From an uncultured Rhodocyclaceae bacterium (GTDB taxonomy: Bacteria; Pseudomonadota; Gammaproteobacteria; Burkholderiales; Rhodocyclaceae), in assembly GCA_934271525.1 (NCBI GenBank), contig CAKQRL010000013.1:1-60152 (forward strand): DNA of 60,152 nucleotides, given 5' to 3'. A program made the position numbers and the translations under genes. Below, piece by piece: positions 43,245-49,857 of this stretch. Each line of letters starts with the position of its first letter. Positions within the stretch are counted from its first letter, which is position 1. The notes under the pieces were generated by a model, which was given only the letters and a program-made list of their open reading frames with translations, ran no database searches and had not been told where the DNA came from.

Positions 43245-44965
43245 ATAAATTTTTATTATTTTTGTGTTTTTTATTTTCTTTTTCCACGGTCAACGCACAA
43301 TTTTTTTTAAAAAAAACAGAGTTTTTGGAACCAGAACAAGCTTTTCAACCAGAAATTAGTGTTTTAGAAAATAATGAAATTTTGATTCATTACAAAATTG
43401 CTCCAAATTATTATTTGTATAAAGATCGTTTTTCTTTTGAAATAGAAAATGCTGAAATTTTAGAAACAATTTTTCCGCAAGGCACAATTAAAAACGATGA
43501 ACATTTTGGCGAAGTGGAGGTTTATTACAACGATGTGCCCATACAATTAAAAATTAAAACAAAAAAAATCGGACTTTTGAATATTAAAGCAACAAGCCAA
43601 GGTTGTGTGGAAAATGGCGTGTGTTATTTGCCGTTGACGCAAAATTTGGAAGTAGAATTAAAAGAAATCATTAAAGAATCGCCAACAATTATCCAAGACG
43701 AATCTCACAAAATTTTAAATCAATTAAAAAACACCGACTTTTTGGCGAATTTATTCTTTTTCTTTTTGGCGGGTGTTGGTTTGTCTTTAACACCTTGTGT
43801 GTTGCCGATGATTCCTATTTTGTCTGGCATTATTATTCAGCAAAATAAAGCGGAAAATCAAAAATTGCATCATTTTTGGTTGTCGCTTTTTTATGTTTTG
43901 GGAATGGCGCTGACTTATACCATCGCAGGTGTTGCGGCAGGTTTAAGCGGCACGTTGCTTTCCGCTTTTTTGCAAAACCCGTGGGTGTTGTCTGCTTTTG
44001 CTTTGATTTTTGTGTTTTTGGCATTTTCTATGTTTGGTTTTTATGAATTGCAAATGCCGCAATTTGTGCAGAATTGTTTGAGTAAAAAAATTAACACCAA
44101 AAAAGGCAGTTTTGTTTCTGTTTTTGTGATGGGCGCTTTGTCTGCTTTGATTGTTGGCCCTTGCGTGGCAGCGCCTTTGGCTGGTGCTTTAATGTATATT
44201 GGGCAAACGGGCGATGCGTTTTTGGGCGGATTTTCCTTATTTTTAATGGCGCTTGGCATGGGTTTGCCGCTTATTGTTGTTGGCGTTTTGGGTTCATCCT
44301 TTTTGCCAAAAACGGGCGTTTGGATGATTAGCATCAAATACTTTTTTGGCGTTGTTTTATTAGCCTTGGCGTTGTGGATTATTCATCCTATTTTAAATAT
44401 TCAAATTTTAATGTTTTTATGGGCAAGTTTATTTATTATCACCGCCATTTATTTTAAAGCCTTGGATTCTTTACCAGATAAAGCAAATAATTTTCAACGT
44501 TTTTTAAAAGGCATTGGTATTTTATTATTTTTAATAGGCGTTATTTTTTTAATTGGCGCTTTTTCTGGTGCAAAAGATTTTGCACAACCTTTAAATAATT
44601 TAATTGTTCAAAATAATAAAACGCCATCAAAAGAATATAATTTTAAAATAATTAAAACAAACGATGAATTAAATGCCGAATTACAAAATTCTTTAAAACC
44701 AATTATGTTGGATTTTTATGCCGATTGGTGTGTTACTTGCAAAGAAATGGAGCGTTTTACATTTAGCGATGATATGGTTTTTAATCAACTGAAAAATTAT
44801 AATTTATTAAAAATAGACGTAACAAATAATACTGCGGAAGACCAAAAAATTTTAAAACGTTTTTCTTTATTTGGTCCGCCTGCCATTTTATTTTTTGAAA
44901 AAGGCGAAGAAAAAAATCGCATTGTTGGTTTTAAAAACGCTAAGGAATTTTTAAAAATTTTTTAA
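43241..44965 (+). CDS. dsbD: thiol:disulfide interchange protein DsbD
   Basis: 574 residues from ATG 43241. A signal peptide (about 1-18) precedes the periplasmic alpha domain with its Cys pair (CVENGVC near 124). Eight membrane helices carry the beta-domain cysteines in LTPCVLPM and VGPCVAAP. The C-terminal thioredoxin-like domain has DWCVTCKEME. DsbD carries electrons from cytoplasmic thioredoxin to periplasmic proteins. The signal peptide end FSTVNA is encoded by an uptake-like motif, so the motif supplies the signal peptidase site. Confidence 0.95.
   Translation: MNKFLLFLCFLFSFSTVNAQFFLKKTEFLEPEQAFQPEISVLENNEILIHYKIAPNYYLYKDRFSFEIENAEILETIFPQGTIKNDEHFGEVEVYYNDVPIQLKIKTKKIGLLNIKATSQGCVENGVCYLPLTQNLEVELKEIIKESPTIIQDESHKILNQLKNTDFLANLFFFFLAGVGLSLTPCVLPMIPILSGIIIQQNKAENQKLHHFWLSLFYVLGMALTYTIAGVAAGLSGTLLSAFLQNPWVLSAFALIFVFLAFSMFGFYELQMPQFVQNCLSKKINTKKGSFVSVFVMGALSALIVGPCVAAPLAGALMYIGQTGDAFLGGFSLFLMALGMGLPLIVVGVLGSSFLPKTGVWMISIKYFFGVVLLALALWIIHPILNIQILMFLWASLFIITAIYFKALDSLPDKANNFQRFLKGIGILLFLIGVIFLIGAFSGAKDFAQPLNNLIVQNNKTPSKEYNFKIIKTNDELNAELQNSLKPIMLDFYADWCVTCKEMERFTFSDDMVFNQLKNYNLLKIDVTNNTAEDQKILKRFSLFGPPAILFFEKGEEKNRIVGFKNAKEFLKIF
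43280..43294 (-). repeat. uptake-like motif, single, in dsbD signal peptide
   Basis: TTTTCCACGGTCAAC encoding FSTVN, followed by GCACAATTTTTTTTAAAAAAAAC. Confidence 0.9.
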
Positions 44966-44966
44966 G

Positions 44967-44981
44967 GTTTACCGTGGAAAA
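44967..44981 (+). repeat. uptake-like motif, single, intergenic
   Basis: GTTTACCGTGGAAAA immediately after the dsbD stop, with TTTTTAAAAATTTTTTAAG upstream, between dsbD and motA. Confidence 0.9.
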
Positions 44982-45021
44982 AAGCGTAAAATAACGCCAC
45001 TTTCAAAGCGTTGGGGGAGAA

Positions 45022-45876
45022 ATGTTCTTATTGATTGGCTACGTGGTGGTTTTACTTGCAGCTCTTGGCACGTATGCCATTCACGGGAGTTTGTTGGCGC
45101 TTTGGGTGCCCACCGAATACGCCGCTTTGATTGGTATGGATTTGGGTTATTTTTTGGCAAGCAACAGTTTGCCTGCCATCAAAGCCACGCTGGCTGCCAT
45201 TCCTGCCGCCTTAAAAGGTCCCAAAGGCAACAAGGCTTATTACATAGACGTGTTGGCTTTGCTTTTTGAATTGTTATCAAAAGTAAGAAAAGAAGGGCTA
45301 ATGTCCATTGAAGGTGATGTGGAAAACCCCGAAAGCAGCGCTATTTTTGGCAAATACCCGCAAATTGCAGGGGATCACCATTTGTTGGAATTTATTTGCG
45401 ATTATTTGCGGATGATGGTCGGCGGCAATTTAAACGTGTTGGAAGTAGAAGCCTTGATGGAAGCCGAATTGGAAGTGCATCACCATGAAAGTTTGCATCC
45501 TTCACATGCTGTGGCACAAATGGGCGATGCCACGCCCGGTTTTGGTATTGTGGTTGCCGTGATGGGCGTGGTCAATGTGATGGGTTCGGTTGGCCAACCG
45601 CCTGCGGTGTTGGGCAAAATGATTGGCGGCGCTTTGGTTGGCACGTTTGCGGGTTTGTTGATTTGTTATGGTTTTATTGCCCCGTTGGCAAATGTGATGG
45701 CAGCCAAAGCGGAAGCCGATTCCACAGCGTATAAACTCGTTAAACAAGTGTTAATTGCTTCTATGTCTGGTTATGCCCCGCAAACTGCCATTGAATTTGG
45801 TCGCAAAATTTTGGGCGGGCATGATCGCCCGGGTTTTGTGGAATTAGAGTCTGAACTCAAAAGCCGCAAAGGTTAA
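45022..45876 (+). CDS. motA: flagellar motor stator protein MotA
   Basis: 284 residues, start ATG 45022 with GGGGGAGA upstream. Four membrane helices (two near 1-50, two near 165-215) flank a large cytoplasmic domain. TPGFGIVVAVMGVVNVMGS before the third helix and the PLANVMAAKAEADS segment are typical of MotA. It is the proton-channel stator with MotB. It opens the mot-che operon. Confidence 0.96.
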   Translation: MFLLIGYVVVLLAALGTYAIHGSLLALWVPTEYAALIGMDLGYFLASNSLPAIKATLAAIPAALKGPKGNKAYYIDVLALLFELLSKVRKEGLMSIEGDVENPESSAIFGKYPQIAGDHHLLEFICDYLRMMVGGNLNVLEVEALMEAELEVHHHESLHPSHAVAQMGDATPGFGIVVAVMGVVNVMGSVGQPPAVLGKMIGGALVGTFAGLLICYGFIAPLANVMAAKAEADSTAYKLVKQVLIASMSGYAPQTAIEFGRKILGGHDRPGFVELESELKSRKG

Positions 45877-45889
45877 AGGTTAAAAATAA

Positions 45890-46840
45890 ATGGCAGAAGA
45901 TACCCGCCCTATTGTTATCAAACGCAAAAAGGTTGTGGCAGGTGGTGCGCACGGCGGCGTTTGGAAATTGGCTTATGCTGATTTTATGACCGCAATGATG
46001 GCGTTTTTTCTTTTGATGTGGTTGTTGGGTTCTACGGCGGCGGGTGATTTGCAAGGAATCTCTGATTTTTTTCAAAATCCTTTAAAGGTTGGCATTGGTG
46101 GCGGTTCAGGTTCGGGCAGTGCCAGCAGTATTTTGCAAGGCGGCGGCAAAGATTTAACCAAACGTGCAGGGCAAGTGAAAGACGGCGATGTTGAAAAAAC
46201 ACGCCGCCGTTCCAGCAAAGATAGCCGTGATGAAGCCTTTGTGCGTGCGGAAGGACAACGTTTAGAATCTTTAAAATTGGAAATTGAAGGAATGATTGAA
46301 AAATTGCCGGAATTAAAAGAATTTCGCAATCAATTGTTGTTGGACTTCACGGCAGAAGGTTTGCGCATACAAATTATTGATGAACAAAATCGCCCTATGT
46401 TTGATTTATCCAGCTCGGAATTAAAACCTTATGCCCGTGAAATTTTGCAGCGCATTGGCGGCGTTTTAAATGCGGTGGATAACAGCATTAGCTTATCCGG
46501 CCACACCGATGCATCTCGTTATGCAGGCGATGGCACAGGTTTTGGAAATTGGGAATTGTCTGCCAATCGTGCTAATGCATCTCGGCGCGAATTGATTTTG
46601 GGCGGTATGAATGAAAACAAAATTTTGCGGGTTGTGGGTTCGGCATCCACCATTTTGTATGACAAAAACGACCCGCTTAATCCTGCCAATCGCCGCATCA
46701 GTATTGTGGTGTTAAACAAACGCACGGAGGAAGCCATTTTGCAAGAATTGGGACCAGAATCGGCTATTTTGGATGAAGCCAACACAGCACTTCCTATTCT
46801 TGAAAATACCACTGCAACCATTGAATCCAACATTTTTTGA
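45890..46840 (+). CDS. motB: flagellar motor stator protein MotB
   Basis: 316 residues. A short basic N-terminus (IVIKRKKVVAGGAHGG) precedes the single membrane helix with the proton-binding Asp in WKLAYADFMTAMMAFFLLMW. A Gly/Ser-rich linker (about 67-90) and the OmpA-like peptidoglycan-binding domain (SLSGHTDASRYAG, then SANRANASRRELI) follow. It anchors the stator to the wall. Confidence 0.96.
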   Translation: MAEDTRPIVIKRKKVVAGGAHGGVWKLAYADFMTAMMAFFLLMWLLGSTAAGDLQGISDFFQNPLKVGIGGGSGSGSASSILQGGGKDLTKRAGQVKDGDVEKTRRRSSKDSRDEAFVRAEGQRLESLKLEIEGMIEKLPELKEFRNQLLLDFTAEGLRIQIIDEQNRPMFDLSSSELKPYAREILQRIGGVLNAVDNSISLSGHTDASRYAGDGTGFGNWELSANRANASRRELILGGMNENKILRVVGSASTILYDKNDPLNPANRRISIVVLNKRTEEAILQELGPESAILDEANTALPILENTTATIESNIF

Positions 46841-46849
46841 GGTGTTTTG

Positions 46850-47218
46850 ATGAGTAAAACTATTCTTTGCATTGATGATTCCGCTTCCATTCGCCAAATG
46901 CTTTCTTTTACCTTAAAAACCGCGGGTTACGAAGTGTTGGATGCCGCTGACGGCGCGGAAGGTTTAGAAAAAGCCAAACACAACACCATTGACTTGGTGA
47001 TTACCGACCAAAATATGCCCAAAATGGACGGAATAACGTTGATTAAAGAATTGCGCGCGATGCCGCAATATGCAAAAACGCCAATTTTAATGTTAACCAC
47101 CGAATCTTCTCCTGAAATGAAAGAACAAGGCAGACAAGCAAAGGCAACGGGTTGGTTGGTTAAACCTTTTGACCCCAAAAAATTGATTGAAGTGGTGAAA
47201 AAAGTTCTGGGTGAATAG
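46850..47218 (+). CDS. cheY: chemotaxis response regulator CheY
   Basis: 122 residues from ATG 46850 with GAGGTG upstream. This single-receiver protein has the acidic pair DD near 9-10, the phospho-acceptor Asp53 (DLVITDQNMPKMDG), Thr in LMLTTE and the conserved Lys in LVKPFDP. When phosphorylated it would bind the flagellar switch. It is the first che gene after motAB. Confidence 0.95.
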   Translation: MSKTILCIDDSASIRQMLSFTLKTAGYEVLDAADGAEGLEKAKHNTIDLVITDQNMPKMDGITLIKELRAMPQYAKTPILMLTTESSPEMKEQGRQAKATGWLVKPFDPKKLIEVVKKVLGE

Positions 47219-47242
47219 GTTAATCAAGCGAGCGAGCAGGCG

Positions 47243-49309
47243 ATGGAAATTGACTTATCGCAATTCCACCAAACTTTTTTTGAAGAAGCGAGCGAACATT
47301 TAGCCAATCTTGAAAATTTGCTTTTAAATTTGGATGCCGCCGCGCCAGACGATGAAGATTTAAACGCCATTTTTCGTGCTGTGCATTCCATCAAAGGCAG
47401 TGGCGCCACTTTTGGTTTTGCGGATTTATCCGAATCAGCGCACATTTTTGAAAATTTGCTTGACCAACTGCGCCAACACCATTTGACTTTAACGCCAGAG
47501 ATTTTGGATTTGTGCTTGCAAGCGCGCGATATGTTGAGCGGTTTTTTGGCGGTTTACCGCGATGGTGCCAAAAAAGATGAAGCGCAAATTGCAAACATTT
47601 GCGAACGTTTAAAAAAAGCGGCAAGTGGAAAATCAGCAGAAAAATCAGCAAAAATCCACGGTGAACCGCCAAAAATTTTGAAAAAAAATTCGGGTTTACT
47701 GTGGAAAAATGTTTTTTTAGTGGAATTTAAGGTTTTGGATTCGGCAAAAGAAGGTTTAAACAATCTTTTTGAGGAATTATCCAAACTTGGCGAAATTGAA
47801 AACCAAACGCCATTTGATTCCAAAACCCAAACTTTTAAAATCAAAACCAACGCCGAACAAAACGAAATTGCCGAGTGGTTGGATTTTGTTTGCGAAAATC
47901 ATTCTTTAAAAATCACGCCGGAAAATTTTACGGACGATGCCAACGGCGCTTATGGTTTTTTTGATGAATTGGAATCGGACACGGAAAAATCATCCAAACC
48001 CATTGATGATGAAAATGGCGCTTATGGTTTTTTTGAACCGATTGAAGAACAAGCAAAACCTGCCGAAATTAAAAAACCGACAAAACCATCCAAACCGGCT
48101 ATTGACAAAAAATCTACTGATTTATCCATTCGCGTGCCAACCGCCAAGGTCGACCAATTGATCAATTTGGTGGGCGAATTGGTGATGGCAAAATCCATGT
48201 TGTTGGCGGTTTTGGGAGAAGAATCGCAAGAAAACGAATTGCTTTTTACCGCTTTAAACAATTTGGAGCGCAACAGCCGCGATTTGCAAGAAGCGGTGAT
48301 GGGTATTCGTATGTTGCCGTTGTCTTTTGTTTTTTCGCGTTTTCCGCGGTTGGTGCATGATTTGTCCGCGCAATTGGGCAAAAAAGCACGTTTGGAAATT
48401 CAAGGCGAATCCACAGAAATTGACAAAGGAATGATTGAAAAAATATCTGATCCTTTAACGCATTTGATTCGCAATGCTTTGGACCATGGCATTGAAATGC
48501 CAAGCGAGCGCATTCAAGCAGAAAAAAATGAAGAAGGCTTGATTCGCCTTTCTGCGCGGCATCAAGGCGGCAATGTGGTCATTGAAATTGGAGACGATGG
48601 CGCGGGGTTAAACAAAACCAAAATTTTGGCAAAAGCGCGCGAGCGTAAAATGCCTTTAAAAGAAAATATGACCGACCACGATATTTTTGCCTTGATTTGC
48701 GAGGCTGGATTTTCCACCGCGCAAAAGGTAACGGACGTTTCTGGGCGCGGCGTGGGAATGGATGTGGTGAAAAAAAATCTGCAAATTTTGGGCGGGCGTT
48801 TGGAAATTGATTCTATTGAAGGCATCGGCACAAAGATGAGCATTTTTCTGCCTTTAACACTGGCAATTTTGGATGGTATGTCGGTTAAAATCGGCAAACA
48901 AACTTACATTTTGCCGTTGTCTTGCGTGGAAGAATCTTTTCAAATTCATCCAAAAGATTTAAAAACGATGTCTCATCAATGGTTGGTCAAAGTGCGTGGC
49001 GATTATTTGCCAATTATCATTCCGCACATTTTGTTTCAAATGGCGCCCGATGTGGCAAAAGAAAAATCTTGGCAAGAGGTTTTGTGTTCGGGCATTGTGG
49101 TGGTTTTAATTTCTGGGCATCGCCGTGCGGCATTTTTTGTGGATGCACTCTTAGGGCAACATCAAGTTGTGATTAAAAGCATTGAAACCAATTATCACGC
49201 AATCAAAGGGTTTTCAGGCGCCACAATTTTGGGCAACGGTCAAGTGGCGCTGATTTTTGACCCGCACGCTTTGGTGGATGGCATTGAAAATGAACAAAAA
49301 CGAAGTTGA
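47243..49309 (+). CDS. cheA: chemotaxis histidine kinase CheA
   Basis: 688 residues. The P1 Hpt domain has His48 in AVHSIKGSG. The P1-P2 linker at about 135-160 is encoded by an uptake-like inverted pair. Two copies of an NGAYGFF motif (near 233 and 257) lie before the P3 dimerisation domain, which starts near STDLSIRVPTAKVDQLINLV. The P4 kinase has the N box LTHLIRNALDHGIE, G1 DDGAGLN and the G2-type GRGVGMDVV. The P5 CheW-like domain ends the protein. It signals from receptors to CheY and CheB. Confidence 0.96.
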   Translation: MEIDLSQFHQTFFEEASEHLANLENLLLNLDAAAPDDEDLNAIFRAVHSIKGSGATFGFADLSESAHIFENLLDQLRQHHLTLTPEILDLCLQARDMLSGFLAVYRDGAKKDEAQIANICERLKKAASGKSAEKSAKIHGEPPKILKKNSGLLWKNVFLVEFKVLDSAKEGLNNLFEELSKLGEIENQTPFDSKTQTFKIKTNAEQNEIAEWLDFVCENHSLKITPENFTDDANGAYGFFDELESDTEKSSKPIDDENGAYGFFEPIEEQAKPAEIKKPTKPSKPAIDKKSTDLSIRVPTAKVDQLINLVGELVMAKSMLLAVLGEESQENELLFTALNNLERNSRDLQEAVMGIRMLPLSFVFSRFPRLVHDLSAQLGKKARLEIQGESTEIDKGMIEKISDPLTHLIRNALDHGIEMPSERIQAEKNEEGLIRLSARHQGGNVVIEIGDDGAGLNKTKILAKARERKMPLKENMTDHDIFALICEAGFSTAQKVTDVSGRGVGMDVVKKNLQILGGRLEIDSIEGIGTKMSIFLPLTLAILDGMSVKIGKQTYILPLSCVEESFQIHPKDLKTMSHQWLVKVRGDYLPIIIPHILFQMAPDVAKEKSWQEVLCSGIVVVLISGHRRAAFFVDALLGQHQVVIKSIETNYHAIKGFSGATILGNGQVALIFDPHALVDGIENEQKRS
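47652..47708. repeat. uptake-like motif, inverted pair inside cheA (57 bp)
   Basis: Arms 47652-47666 (AAATCCACGGTGAAC) and 47694-47708 (GTTTACTGTGGAAAA, one mismatch). The whole standard 57-bp unit, a multiple of three, lies in frame in the cheA P1-P2 linker, encoding IHGEPPKILKKNSGLLWKN. Confidence 0.85.
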
Positions 49310-49769
49310 AACGCACGAATATTTGGGTTTTTTGTTGGGCAATGAAGAATACGCCATTGATATTTTGCGCGTTAAAGAAATCCGCGGTTACACCGAGCCA
49401 ACAACCATTGCTGATGCACCGCCCTTTGTGAAAGGCGTGATTAACTTGCGCGGCAACATTGTGCCGATTGTGGATTTGCGCATGCGTTTTGGGTTGGAAA
49501 ATATCACTTACACGCCTTTTACCGTGGTGATTGTTTTGAACATTATGGCGCGCACGCTGGGCATTGTTGTGGATAATGTATCCGATGTTTTTTGTTTGGG
49601 TGCGCAAGATATTCGCCCAGCACCGGATTTTTCTGGCATTTTTCATTCCCGCTACATTCAAGGTTTGGCAAATGTTGGGGACAAAATGTTGATTGTTACC
49701 GACATTGAAGCCTTGATGGCAAGTTCTGAAATGGCATTGTTTGATGAAGCAACATTTGAAAAAAATTAA
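49290..49769 (+). CDS. cheW: chemotaxis coupling protein CheW
   Basis: 159 residues from ATG 49290, overlapping the cheA end by 20 bp. The CheW fold is shown by YLGFLLGNEEYAIDILRVKE, VKGVINLRGNIVPIVDLR and GIVVDNVSDV. It couples receptors to CheA. Confidence 0.95.
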   Translation: MNKNEVETHEYLGFLLGNEEYAIDILRVKEIRGYTEPTTIADAPPFVKGVINLRGNIVPIVDLRMRFGLENITYTPFTVVIVLNIMARTLGIVVDNVSDVFCLGAQDIRPAPDFSGIFHSRYIQGLANVGDKMLIVTDIEALMASSEMALFDEATFEKN

Positions 49770-49771
49770 AC

Positions 49772-49807
49772 GTTGACCGTGGAAAATTGAAAAAATCCAC
49801 GGTCAAC
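49772..49807. repeat. uptake-like motif, inverted pair in opposite (core-to-core) arrangement
   Basis: GTTGACCGTGGAAAA at 49772-49786 and AAATCCACGGTCAAC at 49793-49807. Here the A/T ends face each other and the AT tracts lie outside (AAAAAAATTAAAC on the left, CTTAAAAAATTTTTAAATTTT on the right). This confirms that the AT tract belongs to the GTTNAC side of each copy. Confidence 0.9.
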
Positions 49808-49857
49808 CTTAAAAAATTTTTAAATTTTTTAAAAATTTTTTTAAAAAAGGAAAAAAA

